Assembly (NCBI RefSeq): GCF_006175945.1
Contig: NZ_VAJL01000001.1
Location: forward strand, 4,163,001 to 4,227,000
Source: Chryseobacterium mulctrae
GTDB taxonomy: Bacteria; Bacteroidota; Bacteroidia; Flavobacteriales; Weeksellaceae
Length of the DNA: 64,000 nucleotides
Reading direction: 5' to 3'
The notes beneath the pieces are model-generated. The model searched no databases and was not told the DNA's origin. It saw only the letters and a program-made list of their open reading frames with translations. Made by a program: the position numbers and the translations under genes. Within the stretch, counting starts at the first letter, position 1, and each line of letters starts with the position of its first letter. Below are positions 40,639-48,635 of this stretch, one piece after another.

Positions 40639-41973
40639 TTATTCTGCTACTATCTGGGGCAATAATTCATCAATCTGCTCATTTGTGAGCTTTGTACCAT
40701 TTCTTCTGATTTCATACGTCAGGTTGTTATCTTTCATGTAATGGATCCAACGACGGGCGATCACATCTGCAAACCTTGGATCCAACTCAATCCCGCGGCA
40801 TTGTCTCCAGGTCATTTCACAAGCGATCAAAGTTGATCCGGATCCAAGGAAAGAATCTCCGACGATATCCTTTTGTTTTGATGAATTTTTAATCAGGTAA
40901 CTCACAATATCCAAAGGCTTCATTGTTGGATGATCGGCATTGCGCAGCGGCTTATTGAATTCTAAGATTGTGGATTGTTTTCGGTCCGAAAACCATGGAT
41001 GCGAAGCGCCTTCTTTCCAGCCGTACAGAATTGGCTCATGCTTCCAATGATAATCCTGACGACCCATTACGATTGAGTTTTTTGCCCAAATCAAGCATTG
41101 CGATAATTTGTATCCGGATTGCTTCAGGGCATTTCGGAAATTAGCACCTTCAGAATCTGCATGAAATACATAAATAGGTGCTCCAAGCTCGGCGTTAATA
41201 AAACATTCCTGGTAGAAAAGATATAAGAAACTGAAGAACTCATCGTTCGACATATTATCATTTTTAATCTTCAATTTATCCTTTGTCCCACCTTCGTAGT
41301 TTACGTTGTAAGGCGGGTCTGTAACGATTAGGTTGAATTTGTCGTCTCCTAGAATTTTTTTGTAATTTTCTGAAAGTGTAGAATCTCCACACGTAAAAAC
41401 GTGCTTAATTCCTTTTTGAGTAGATATCAGTTCGTAGACATCGCCTTCGACGGTTCTAGGAACTGCAGGTGGTTCCGGATCAAAGTCTTGTTCCTCTTCA
41501 TCCGGAACAAATGCATTATCTTTCAAAAATTCTTCAAACGCTCCTAAATCCATTCCGATATCTTCCAGATCAATATCCTGGAAAAATTCTTCGATCTTAC
41601 TCCAGTCGAATTCACCATTGTGAATATTTGATCTCAGCATGTATTCTTTGAATTCCTCCTCAGATAATTTCCGGTTGGGAACTCTCACATCGATAAGATC
41701 ATCACCACGTTTCAGGATAAATAAAGCAGCTACTCTCTGATGTCCGGCGAGTAAAATATTATCGAAATCAATCACCGGTATTTCAACCAGGTTAAATTTC
41801 TCCAGGCTTTTCTTAAGCCGTAATAATTCCTCTTCAGATATTTGCCTTGGATTAAAATCACAAGGGATTAATTCGGACACCGTTCTTTGCACGGTGTACC
41901 ATTCTAATGGGGATGAAATAATTTTTTCATCACTTAACTTGTCAGTTCTCATTTTATAACTAAATTTGCTCAT
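40639..41973 (-). CDS. ParB-domain DNA methyltransferase
   Basis: The 444-residue protein fuses an N-terminal ParB/Srx-like domain (about residues 15-110; LAGHQRVAALFIL) to an amino-methyltransferase domain of beta type: motif IV DPPYNV (about 228), then the C-terminal motif I SFLGSGSTLIACE. It would methylate adenine N6 or cytosine N4 in phage or host DNA; the target is not predictable. No restriction gene is next to it, so it is an orphan enzyme that may protect phage DNA. The GTG at 41991 lengthens the frame, but the ATG at 41973 lies right after a long leader hairpin. Confidence 0.88.
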   Translation of the reverse strand: MSKFSYKMRTDKLSDEKIISSPLEWYTVQRTVSELIPCDFNPRQISEEELLRLKKSLEKFNLVEIPVIDFDNILLAGHQRVAALFILKRGDDLIDVRVPNRKLSEEEFKEYMLRSNIHNGEFDWSKIEEFFQDIDLEDIGMDLGAFEEFLKDNAFVPDEEEQDFDPEPPAVPRTVEGDVYELISTQKGIKHVFTCGDSTLSENYKKILGDDKFNLIVTDPPYNVNYEGGTKDKLKIKNDNMSNDEFFSFLYLFYQECFINAELGAPIYVFHADSEGANFRNALKQSGYKLSQCLIWAKNSIVMGRQDYHWKHEPILYGWKEGASHPWFSDRKQSTILEFNKPLRNADHPTMKPLDIVSYLIKNSSKQKDIVGDSFLGSGSTLIACEMTWRQCRGIELDPRFADVIARRWIHYMKDNNLTYEIRRNGTKLTNEQIDELLPQIVAE

Positions 41974-42096
41974 CTCACTTTTCAAATACACAAAGACCCC
42001 AGACAGAAGACTTTTATAGTCCTCCGCATGGGGTCTTTGTACTCAATATTTGAAAGGTGAGATTTTTGAATTTTGCGGAGGACGTTTCTTCCTCCT
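41973..42096 (-). promoter_or_regulatory. Methyltransferase leader with mutually exclusive hairpins
   Basis: A long hairpin has an outer 16-bp arm with one mismatch (41973-41988 with 42047-42062) and an inner 12-bp perfect arm (41990-42001 with 42029-42040). It covers the bases just before and including the A of the ATG. Its apical GTCCTCCGCA (42019-42028) is complementary to 42074-42083, which can also pair with GGAGGA near 42091-42096. A 15-codon frame (42029 to 41982) overlaps. Confidence 0.6.
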
Positions 42097-42136
42097 TGAG
42101 AATTTGTTCAAATGAAGTGAGATCAGCACACTGAGT

Positions 42137-42144
42137 AAAGGACA
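42137..42144 (-). promoter_or_regulatory. TGTCCTTT box upstream of the methyltransferase leader
   Basis: Exact TGTCCTTT on the coding strand, preceded by a T-run. The next ATG is 170 nt away, beyond the structured leader. Confidence 0.58.
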
Positions 42145-42191
42145 AAAAAAACTATCAACAATTGCTGAGAGTCTGTTTTAGCAGAAATTTA

Positions 42192-42422
42192 CTAATCCTT
42201 TTTTTGTTTGTCATATTGATGAATGCTGTATCTTGTTAGCTCATACATTTTATTAAAATCGTCCTGTATCATATCAATCAATTTTTGAATAATAATTAAT
42301 CTCACTGAAGTTTCGTTTCGCCGGCTTAACCGGATCATTTTTCTAAGCCTCTTCTTTCTTTTTCTCAAAATAATTCTATTAAAAGTAAGCAATCCAAGAA
42401 GCACAAGAACCCACAAAATCAA
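42192..42422 (-). CDS. Small membrane protein (start uncertain)
   Basis: A frame of 76 codons, starting at TTG 42422 or an internal codon, with an N-terminal hydrophobic segment (ILWVLVLLGLLTF) followed by a strongly basic stretch (LRKRKKRLRKMIRLSRR) and a helical tail. It overlaps the previous gene by up to 44 bp. A single-pass inner membrane protein with a basic cytosolic tail is predicted. Function unknown. Confidence 0.45.
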   Translation of the reverse strand: MILWVLVLLGLLTFNRIILRKRKKRLRKMIRLSRRNETSVRLIIIQKLIDMIQDDFNKMYELTRYSIHQYDKQKKD

Positions 42423-42588
42423 AAGTCACATTTAATGTTTTATTCGAGTCTTTGAATTGTTTTGTAAGACGTGAAGATATTCCAACACCGATTGATTGGC
42501 CAGACAGATTAATGAAAATTTCATTTTTTGTTTCTCGGTAATAAATTCCCATTTTTTTTAATCGTCTCTTACTGTAGAGTTTTTTCAT
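42379..42588 (-). CDS. Unknown small phage protein (69 residues)
   Basis: A small basic protein (KKLYSKRRLKKMGIYYRETKN) with a beta-rich C-terminus (IGVGISSRLTKQFKD). No family is recognised. It overlaps the upstream gene by 20 bp and the downstream membrane protein frame by 44 bp, as in compact phage operons. Confidence 0.5.
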   Translation of the reverse strand: MKKLYSKRRLKKMGIYYRETKNEIFINLSGQSIGVGISSRLTKQFKDSNKTLNVTFDFVGSCASWIAYF

Positions 42589-42847
42589 CTCTTTTTAAAT
42601 AATGTTCAAGTAAATAATTGAGTTTTGAACCAGAAATTATTTTTTTAAACTTCTTAAGACTGGGCGTTTTACCGTCATAAAGTCTTTCAGTAAGAGGGTT
42701 GTATTGTAAATCGATGAATAATTTATCTTCAAAAAAAGCGAAATAAACATCTATATCTCTCTGACCTACGAAACTGTATATCTCAGGACTAAGATCACTC
42801 ACATGAGCTCCTAACATTTCTAAAAAAGTTTGTATTTCTTTTTTCAT
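42569..42847 (-). CDS. Unknown small phage protein (92 residues)
   Basis: An acidic N-terminal helix (EIQTFLEMLGAHVSDL), strands around GQRDIDVYFAFFEDKLF, and a basic C-terminal helix (LKKFKKIISGSKL). No family is recognised. It starts 24 nt after the stop of the coiled-coil gene upstream and overlaps the next gene, so it belongs to the same leftward unit. Confidence 0.55.
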   Translation of the reverse strand: MKKEIQTFLEMLGAHVSDLSPEIYSFVGQRDIDVYFAFFEDKLFIDLQYNPLTERLYDGKTPSLKKFKKIISGSKLNYLLEHYLKRDEKTLQ

Positions 42848-42871
42848 GGGAACAAATAAAATAATTGTCCG

Positions 42872-43579
42872 CTAATCAGACAACAATTCCTGAATCTTTT
42901 CCTGGTCTAAAATATATTCCTGAAGCTGCTCAATTTTTCTCTGCACTGCAGCAGCTTTTTTTCTATAATTCTGATCATCATCCGGAGGTAATTCGTTCTG
43001 CATTTTTACAATGGTTTGTCTCCTTCTGCAGATAAGAGATTCAAGGTTTTTGTATTTATGGTCGAGCTGTACGATATTTAAATTTGAAAAATCATTTTTG
43101 CTCTTCATTGGTAGAACTCGCTTATGCTCCAGATAATAATCTAAAATATATTTATGCTTATCAAATTTCTTCATAACCTCCAAAATCTCCATCTGTACTT
43201 CATAAGCATCTGCTTCCTGATCTGCAGGAACTAAGTTAAGCTCAAGCTTCAGCTCACAGAATTCAAACCACAAAGAATCTACTTCCTGATAAGTTCGGTG
43301 CAGTTCCGGAGGATACTGAGCAATCACACCTATAAACTTTGGTCTTTCTCTTTTAAATTTTTCTGCAGGTTTTGGTTTTTCAATCTTCAGCCCTGGAGAA
43401 GTTATTGGAGAATTTTCAGGATCTCTTGGAGAATTGGAAATAACAACATTTGGCAGCTGTGAAATGAGATACGCAATCTTTGCCCGGTTTTCTAAGGTTG
43501 GGCTTTTATATCTGATTGCAAGTTTTGGATCTCCACCTGAAGAAAGGTAATTCTGTATGTTTTGTATGTGCTTTTCCAT
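42872..43579 (-). CDS. Coiled-coil phage protein (235 residues)
   Basis: It has a Pro-rich linker after residue 55 (SPRDPENSPITSPGLK), followed by two long helices likely to form coiled coils (about 100-150 and 180-235; YRKKAAAVQRKIEQLQEYIL). No family is recognised. It could be a scaffold, injection or regulatory protein. It lies downstream of the capsid block with a terminator before it, so it starts a separate unit. Confidence 0.62.
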   Translation of the reverse strand: MEKHIQNIQNYLSSGGDPKLAIRYKSPTLENRAKIAYLISQLPNVVISNSPRDPENSPITSPGLKIEKPKPAEKFKRERPKFIGVIAQYPPELHRTYQEVDSLWFEFCELKLELNLVPADQEADAYEVQMEILEVMKKFDKHKYILDYYLEHKRVLPMKSKNDFSNLNIVQLDHKYKNLESLICRRRQTIVKMQNELPPDDDQNYRKKAAAVQRKIEQLQEYILDQEKIQELLSD

Positions 43580-43584
43580 ATTTG

Positions 43585-43611
43585 AAAAAAGCTCCTATTT
43601 CTAGGAGCTTT
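43585..43611 (-). terminator. Terminator of the capsid block
   Basis: AAAGCTCCTA/TAGGAGCTTT, 10-bp stem with 4-nt loop, followed on the minus strand by TTTTTT. Confidence 0.92.
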
Positions 43612-43652
43612 GAAAATAAAAATATTAAATATAAAAAATAAAAATTATGGCC

Positions 43653-43961
43653 TTATTTATTTTGCACTGGCTTGTCTTCAGGTGCAGGTTTTTTTGCAGA
43701 TTTCAATAATGTTTTCAAAAGTTCAATTTCCGCTTTGAAACCGACTTTAGTTCGAATCTCAATAAGTTTTTGAATTTGTTCTTTTGAATAATCATTAAGA
43801 ATTTCTACACCATCTTTTTTCAGACATAAAGTTCTGGTTCCGTTTTCCCATAAACTTAAAGCATTAGCCGGTACACCGGTTAATTTCGTTTGAGAACCGT
43901 CGGATCCTATAATTGTGGATCCGACGGGAACTGTTAATATGAAATTTTTACTACTATCCAT
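43653..43961 (-). CDS. Unknown phage structural-region protein (102 residues)
   Basis: Beta-rich N-terminal half (FILTVPVGSTIIGSDG, LTGVPANALSLWENG) and a helical C-terminus (FKAEIELLKTLLKSAKK) with a Pro/Lys tail. No family is recognised. It is 3 nt from the preceding 184-residue structural gene and is the last gene of the capsid block, so a minor head or connector role is possible. Confidence 0.6.
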   Translation of the reverse strand: MDSSKNFILTVPVGSTIIGSDGSQTKLTGVPANALSLWENGTRTLCLKKDGVEILNDYSKEQIQKLIEIRTKVGFKAEIELLKTLLKSAKKPAPEDKPVQNK

Positions 43962-43964
43962 TTT

Positions 43965-44519
43965 TTAAACGTCTGGAGTAACTACAATTTCACCATTGAA
44001 AGCATACAGTGAACTGTTTGCGATTACGTTGAAAGCAATTCCTGAACTTTCCTCGTATTTCTTTGCGGTTGTAGCATCAGCCTTAGTCATATAAGCATCA
44101 AGAACAACCCACTTCTGACCTGTACTGTCAACAATCACATAACACATTGGAGTGTTTTTGTGTCTTTTGCTGAACCCGATGTTTTTTGGAATGAAGTTTC
44201 CAAGCATTCCATCGAACTGAGCCTGATCCTTCATATTTCCTTTGTTTCCAACCAGGTTGCTTTTCAATTCGTTTTCATCAATTACTAATGTAATTTTTTT
44301 GAAACCTTTGTCAACCGCTGGAGTCAAGGCCGTCAGAGTGATACTTTCTGCATAAGGAGTATCAACCGTAACAACCGGTTTGGTGACCGTCTGAAGTTGA
44401 TCCATTGGAATGTAAAAAATATCGGCTTTAACACCACCGACTACGTCTTTATTTGGGCAATAACCTAAATTTTCGGTTCTTACTGTTTTGAATGAACATT
44501 CGTCTAATTCTTCTGGCAT
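43965..44519 (-). CDS. Phage structural protein (paralogue of 33422-34006)
   Basis: The 184-residue protein has the conserved core ITLVIDENELKSNLVGNKG, GFSKRHKNTPM, VDSTGQKWVVLDA and TAKKYEESSGIAF. It shares all of these with the protein at 33422-34006. Position four nt after a small protein that follows the major capsid suggests a head-decoration, connector or tail-tube protein. A duplicated gene of this type in one phage is unusual. Confidence 0.72.
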   Translation of the reverse strand: MPEELDECSFKTVRTENLGYCPNKDVVGGVKADIFYIPMDQLQTVTKPVVTVDTPYAESITLTALTPAVDKGFKKITLVIDENELKSNLVGNKGNMKDQAQFDGMLGNFIPKNIGFSKRHKNTPMCYVIVDSTGQKWVVLDAYMTKADATTAKKYEESSGIAFNVIANSSLYAFNGEIVVTPDV

Positions 44520-44523
44520 CGTA

Positions 44524-44859
44524 TTAATTTTTAATGATTAATGGTGATCTGCCTCCAATGAATTGCAACAAAACTTCCTCGTTGTCTACGAGTTCTTGTC
44601 TTGAGAATTTTTGGCCGGCAAAATTGATGATTTCCGGAGCTTTTTCTGAAAAGGAATAGCTTTCTCCCTCGAAATCAAAAACAGTTACTGATTTTGATCC
44701 TTTTGCAAGTCCTTTAGATTTTTCGAAGTCTTTTTTTTCCTTTTCAAAATCTTCACGATCTTGAGCTAATTTTTCCGACTTAGTCTTCAAATCAGCTTCT
44801 TTTTTTTTAAGCAGCTCCTCAGTTAAAGGAGCTGCTTCTGTTGTTTGTTTTTCAGACAT
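44524..44859 (-). CDS. Small coiled-coil phage protein (111 residues)
   Basis: N-terminal Lys/Glu coiled coil (ELLKKKEADLKTKSEKLAQ) and a C-terminal beta strand region (VFDFEGESYSFSEKAPEIINF, QKFSRQELVDNEEVLLQFI). No family is recognised. It lies between the major capsid gene and the 184-residue structural protein, where head-tail joining or capsid-associated proteins are found. Confidence 0.62.
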   Translation of the reverse strand: MSEKQTTEAAPLTEELLKKKEADLKTKSEKLAQDREDFEKEKKDFEKSKGLAKGSKSVTVFDFEGESYSFSEKAPEIINFAGQKFSRQELVDNEEVLLQFIGGRSPLIIKN

Positions 44860-44885
44860 TTTTTAAAAATGATATGATTGATTAA

Positions 44886-45890
44886 TTACAAATCGCTAGG
44901 ATACCAAAGCTTGTGATCAGACGGGTCTGCTAGACCTCTGTCTTTCGTTCCGTCAGCAGTGTGAAGGAATAGATACTGATCAAATCCGAAATCATATCCC
45001 AATGAAAATTCAGATAGCATGTCTAGAACTCTATGGTTCACCTGCACATCTGTAATCTGACCAGGATTTTCAACGACATCAACCAATTCCAGGAAGTTGT
45101 TGTCAATGGTAGCGAACACAGTTCCTTTTGTCAAGCCTGGTACACCAACAATTTCACGTTTTCCGAATCTCGTTTTAACCATACCTGATTGATCGTAGGT
45201 AGGACGATTTCCAAACTGATTGTCGTAATCTTCTTGATACTCTTCCAAATCCTCTTCAGAAGTAAAAATCTTTTTTACTTTTGGTTTGGCCATTGAAGGA
45301 ATGTCTTTTTCAAATTTTGAAATAACAGAAACAGTATTGTTAGCTGTCAATGCGTCTCCAGGAACGTAGAAAGGATTACCGGCTGCATTGATTTTAGTTA
45401 GAACTTCGTTAAGTCCGTCCATTGAAGTACCGAACACCGGAACTGGAGCTCCAACTTTAGAAGCATCAAACTTTCCATTTACTGACAAATAATTCAAGTC
45501 ATCGATGATTTTGGCAATAACCAATTTCATTACTTCTTTGGTAACTGTTTTGTCTTTAGGATTTTTTCCTTCGTCAAACATTTCAGCATAAACGCTTCCC
45601 AAAACTTCAGCTGGATCTAAAGTAAAATCTACTTTTTGTCTGAAGGTTTTTAGTACTTTTTCTTTAAACTTTACATCATCATAAGGTGTGAAAGTTTTAG
45701 AATAGTATGATTGTACGACATGACCGATAAGTGCTACTACACTACCGTATTCGCCGTTAATTTTCGTCAATCTTTTAGTGTGTTTACTCAAGAAAATTTC
45801 TCCTGAAAGCAAAGCACCCTGAAAGAAAGTCTTGTTTCCGTTGATATAGCCAACGAGGTCTTTTCTTAAGTCTGATAGATCAAAAGGCAT
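44886..45890 (-). CDS. Major capsid protein
   Basis: The shell subunit. The 334-residue protein follows the prohead protease and a scaffold-like protein in the order expected for HK97-type heads. Its N-terminal region (LRKDLVGYINGNKTFFQGALLSG) and the YDFGFDQYLFLHTADG and DVQVNHRVLDMLSEF segments resemble the capsid proteins of Bacteroidota siphophages. I see no strict HK97 motif, so the call relies mainly on context and size. The stop is followed 26 nt later by the next gene. Confidence 0.7.
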   Translation of the reverse strand: MPFDLSDLRKDLVGYINGNKTFFQGALLSGEIFLSKHTKRLTKINGEYGSVVALIGHVVQSYYSKTFTPYDDVKFKEKVLKTFRQKVDFTLDPAEVLGSVYAEMFDEGKNPKDKTVTKEVMKLVIAKIIDDLNYLSVNGKFDASKVGAPVPVFGTSMDGLNEVLTKINAAGNPFYVPGDALTANNTVSVISKFEKDIPSMAKPKVKKIFTSEEDLEEYQEDYDNQFGNRPTYDQSGMVKTRFGKREIVGVPGLTKGTVFATIDNNFLELVDVVENPGQITDVQVNHRVLDMLSEFSLGYDFGFDQYLFLHTADGTKDRGLADPSDHKLWYPSDL

Positions 45891-45898
45891 ATTGAAAA

Positions 45899-46348
45899 TT
45901 ATTTTAAGGTTTTGAATTTGTTTTCGTTCAGAATCTGATTGTGTGCATAGTTTGCACTTTCATTCTTGTCATCTTTATCAATTCCGTCTGTAGAGATGAG
46001 AGAATGAGTATTGGCAGATTCACCATACTCTTTACACTTTGTGGAAAGTGTAGCAATTGCGTCTGCAGCAGAAGTTCCTTCAGGAAGCTCCAGTCCATTA
46101 GCTTCAAATGCTGAAGCAATAGCAGTGTTGATAGTGCCTAGCGTCGCTGAATTTTCACCAACTGTTGTAGTCAGATTTTCGATCTGAGTATTAAGACCAG
46201 CTACATCGTTTGCAGCCAAAGAAGATTCAATCTGATCCAGCTGCTCTTCAGTAAGTCGAACATGTGATTTTGCAAAAGGATTTACACCAGAATGAGTTTC
46301 TAAAACGGTTAAACCTAAAAGACCTAGAATAGCGGTATGTTTATTCAT
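45899..46348 (-). CDS. Scaffold-like phage protein
   Basis: The 149-residue protein is helical, Ala/Thr-rich (NTQIENLTTTVGENSATLGTI) and low in aromatic residues, typical of head scaffolds. It lies between the protease and the major capsid, 2 nt from the former and 8 nt from the latter. It could alternatively be a delta-domain-like protein removed by the protease. No family is recognised. Confidence 0.65.
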   Translation of the reverse strand: MNKHTAILGLLGLTVLETHSGVNPFAKSHVRLTEEQLDQIESSLAANDVAGLNTQIENLTTTVGENSATLGTINTAIASAFEANGLELPEGTSAADAIATLSTKCKEYGESANTHSLISTDGIDKDDKNESANYAHNQILNENKFKTLK

Positions 46349-46350
46349 AA

Positions 46351-47160
46351 TTAAAATTTTGAAAGGGCTTGTTCCAGAGTCATTATTTCGTCCACCAAGC
46401 CAATTTTTAGGGCTTCAGTAGCGTTGTATGTCTTTCCTTTGAAAACATGACCGTCATCCGTGAGTTTTTCGCCGTAATTGGCCTTGATGGTCGAGATAAA
46501 TTCGTCTGTAATTATTTTAAGGCGCTCTTTGTAAGGCGCTTCGTTACCGGTGATCAATTCTTTGATATCGGCGTTTTTTTCTGTGGATTGAGGCGCATAG
46601 ATTTCATAAATCTTTGCACCCCATTTTTCGAACATTGCTGAGAAGTCCTGAAATGACAGGTACGTTCCAATAGAACCAATGTGACTCGCAAAAGGGCTGG
46701 CAATTTTCATATTACAAGCTGACGCGATCCATTCAGCAGCTGAACATTGCATTTCTGAGGTGAAAGCAATTGTTGGTTTCTTCATGTTTTTGATGAAGTC
46801 TGCAAATTCAGCAGTTCCGGAAACTTGTCCGCCTCCAGAGTCGATATTGAAAAGAACTCCGGAGATATTTGGATTAGCATCAATATTTCGAAGAATACTC
46901 TGCATGTCCAAGGTTCCGAGGATATTGTATGTTGAATACTTTACAATCGGACCGATAATGTTAAATACAATTGGATATTTACTAGCACCATTAGAATTGG
47001 CGCTCATTTGTGCATCAATAGATTTAACGAATTTTTCCTGCACTTTTTCTGCAGAAACAAGAGTATTGGTTTTGAAGCCAATAATCATTTCAGTTAAAAA
47101 TGACATTAGATAATTTTTATCTATTGCCAGAGGAGTATTAAAAAAATTAAGTCCGTGCAT
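46351..47160 (-). CDS. S49-family prohead protease
   Basis: This SppA/ClpP-fold serine protease matures phage proheads. The 269-residue protein has the oxyanion-region FNIDSGGGQVSG, the nucleophile Ser140 in MQCSAAEWIASAC, then SHIGSIGTYLSFQDF. The Ser-Lys dyad is likely completed by a Lys about 50 residues later (IKELITGNEAPYKERL). Length is shorter than cellular SppA, as usual for phage proteases. It heads the capsid block. A TGTCCTTT box lies 52 nt upstream of its ATG. Confidence 0.88.
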   Translation of the reverse strand: MHGLNFFNTPLAIDKNYLMSFLTEMIIGFKTNTLVSAEKVQEKFVKSIDAQMSANSNGASKYPIVFNIIGPIVKYSTYNILGTLDMQSILRNIDANPNISGVLFNIDSGGGQVSGTAEFADFIKNMKKPTIAFTSEMQCSAAEWIASACNMKIASPFASHIGSIGTYLSFQDFSAMFEKWGAKIYEIYAPQSTEKNADIKELITGNEAPYKERLKIITDEFISTIKANYGEKLTDDGHVFKGKTYNATEALKIGLVDEIMTLEQALSKF

Positions 47161-47205
47161 CTTGTTGATTTCACGGACAAAATTGTTTTAATGTCGAAGG
47201 TTAGG

Positions 47206-47213
47206 AAAGGACA
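47206..47213 (-). promoter_or_regulatory. TGTCCTTT box before the capsid operon
   Basis: Exact TGTCCTTT on the coding strand, 52 nt before the ATG at 47160. It shares TAAATAGTGTCCTTT with the box at 36661. Confidence 0.62.
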
Positions 47214-47705
47214 CTATTTAGTAAAAATCAAGATGATTTTATTACAACTAAATTGAATAGAGAAGTCTTCAAATTCCTTCAATTTTTTACAAAATTCACT
47301 GGAAAGCTCATTTGCACTAAATTCAAAAATAAATTGAAGCCCATTATCTGTAAATGAGAAACTAGAGTAGTGTAAGCTTAATAAAGTAAATAATTTATTC
47401 CTCATTAAACCTAAGTTTTTTGTATTTCTTGCTCTATTATAAGTCTTATTAACTATTTTAATTTTAGATCTGAATAATGCAACTAAATCATCGGTTATTT
47501 CTTCAGCTAACCAGCAATATTTTGCCCCTCTTCCCGTTCCCGTTTTTATGATTATATTTGATGAATAAAGAGCTTCTCTAGCCGAATCAGACATAGAACT
47601 ATCATTGATCAGGCGAGATAGACTAAAAGTTTCGTTCGTTTTAATTTTAGCTTTTAAAGCCTTTAAAAATTCCTTATATTTTTTTATAATTTCCGAGTTA
47701 TTCAT
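47214..47705 (-). CDS. Unknown protein (163 residues), possible regulator
   Basis: No family is recognised. The N-terminal half (LSRLINDSSMSDSAREALYSS) looks like a winged or helix-turn-helix fold and includes a GTGRGAKYCWLAE segment. The C-terminal half is beta-rich (FIFEFSANELSSEFC). It lies 1 nt from the 47707 gene and just upstream of the capsid operon, so a regulatory role in late expression is possible but unproven. Confidence 0.55.
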   Translation of the reverse strand: MNNSEIIKKYKEFLKALKAKIKTNETFSLSRLINDSSMSDSAREALYSSNIIIKTGTGRGAKYCWLAEEITDDLVALFRSKIKIVNKTYNRARNTKNLGLMRNKLFTLLSLHYSSFSFTDNGLQFIFEFSANELSSEFCKKLKEFEDFSIQFSCNKIILIFTK

Positions 47706-47706
47706 T

Positions 47707-48162
47707 TTACAGATTTGTTATTTTTGGTTTGATAATAGTTTCTCCAGAGATTGCAATGGTATATTCATCGTCTCCAGAATTATTATTTAACCGATTGTCA
47801 ATGAAATCGATCTTTAACGATTCCCGACTATTTCCATAGAGTATTTTATCAACGTTTGTGACTTCTATGATAGCGAAACCTTTACGATTAAAGTATTCTT
47901 CGCATTTTTTTATATTATCTGAAGATAAATCCAACAGTGGGAAATTAATATCCACTGCAGTAAAATCATTACCCAGTCTTCTCTTTGAAAGAATACTTCT
48001 GGATAATGTCTCCGGGAGTAAATGAAATACATATAGAACTTTAATTGGATCTGGGAAAACTCCATTAAAAGCATTGATGTATGAAACATCTAAGGCTCGG
48101 TAAATTTCGATTGATCTTACCTCTCTAAAAAAGGACTCAGATTGATTTTTAAATTCTTCCAT
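47707..48162 (-). CDS. Unknown phage protein (151 residues)
   Basis: The N-terminal helix (FKNQSESFFREVRSIEIYRAL) leads into an alpha/beta body. No family is recognised. Its 5' region shares a 29-nt sequence with the 34052-34942 gene. It precedes the possible regulator at 47214 by 1 nt and the two are probably co-transcribed. Confidence 0.6.
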   Translation of the reverse strand: MEEFKNQSESFFREVRSIEIYRALDVSYINAFNGVFPDPIKVLYVFHLLPETLSRSILSKRRLGNDFTAVDINFPLLDLSSDNIKKCEEYFNRKGFAIIEVTNVDKILYGNSRESLKIDFIDNRLNNNSGDDEYTIAISGETIIKPKITNL

Positions 48163-48186
48163 ATTTTCGGCGCAATTTTCTACATA
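48158..48186 (-). promoter_or_regulatory. Conserved 5' sequence, second copy
   Basis: 27 of 29 bases identical to 34938-34966, including the ATGGAA start. Minus strand AGAAAATTGCGCCGAAAAT. Confidence 0.5.
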
Positions 48187-48189
48187 AAT

Positions 48190-48447
48190 TTATTTGAACT
48201 TATGCAGATTTTTAAGTTTGTAACGATTAAAATCTTTTCTCAGAGTTTCATAGGATAATTCCTCCTCCGTGATGTCATACATTGCAAGAAAATCAAGGAT
48301 CGTTGTTTGAAATTCTATTCCATAATTGATCTGATTAAAAATGCAAGTAGTGTAAAGTTCCTCCCTGATATTTCTTTCAATCAGGTGCGACAATTGGAAA
48401 GCTCGTTTTTGGCCATGTTGGAAGCCATTTCGTTGAGCCTTGTCCAT
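48190..48447 (-). CDS. Small phage protein abutting the IS21 element, possibly 5'-truncated
   Basis: From ATG 48447 (MDKAQRNGFQHGQKRAFQL) the frame gives an 85-residue helical protein ending LKNLHKFK. The reading frame continues upstream into the IS21 end, where it would start at 48480 with IS-encoded residues. Only about 20 nt of phage DNA remain before the IS, so the natural promoter and perhaps an N-terminal part have been lost. No family is recognised. Confidence 0.5.
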   Translation of the reverse strand: MDKAQRNGFQHGQKRAFQLSHLIERNIREELYTTCIFNQINYGIEFQTTILDFLAMYDITEEELSYETLRKDFNRYKLKNLHKFK

Positions 48448-48635
48448 TCCCAGGGTGGAAAAGACGGTCAAATTGACCACCTAATTTCGGAGTAAATTGA
48501 CCACTGATTTCGGAGCAAAGTGACCACCACTTTCCGGTCCAAAATGACCACCTGTTATCTGGGTTATATTTGAGATAAAAACGACTTGATTTTTTCATGA
48601 TGTTAGCGTCATACATTCGTTAAAAAAAGCGGATT

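Noticed and set aside
40639..41991. A restriction-modification system around the methyltransferase
   Set aside because: No restriction endonuclease or specificity subunit is found among the neighbours; the enzyme appears solitary.
48377..48616. Leftward frame of 79 codons over the IS21 left end
   Set aside because: It crosses the IS boundary and its repeated transposase-binding sites; a product is not credible.
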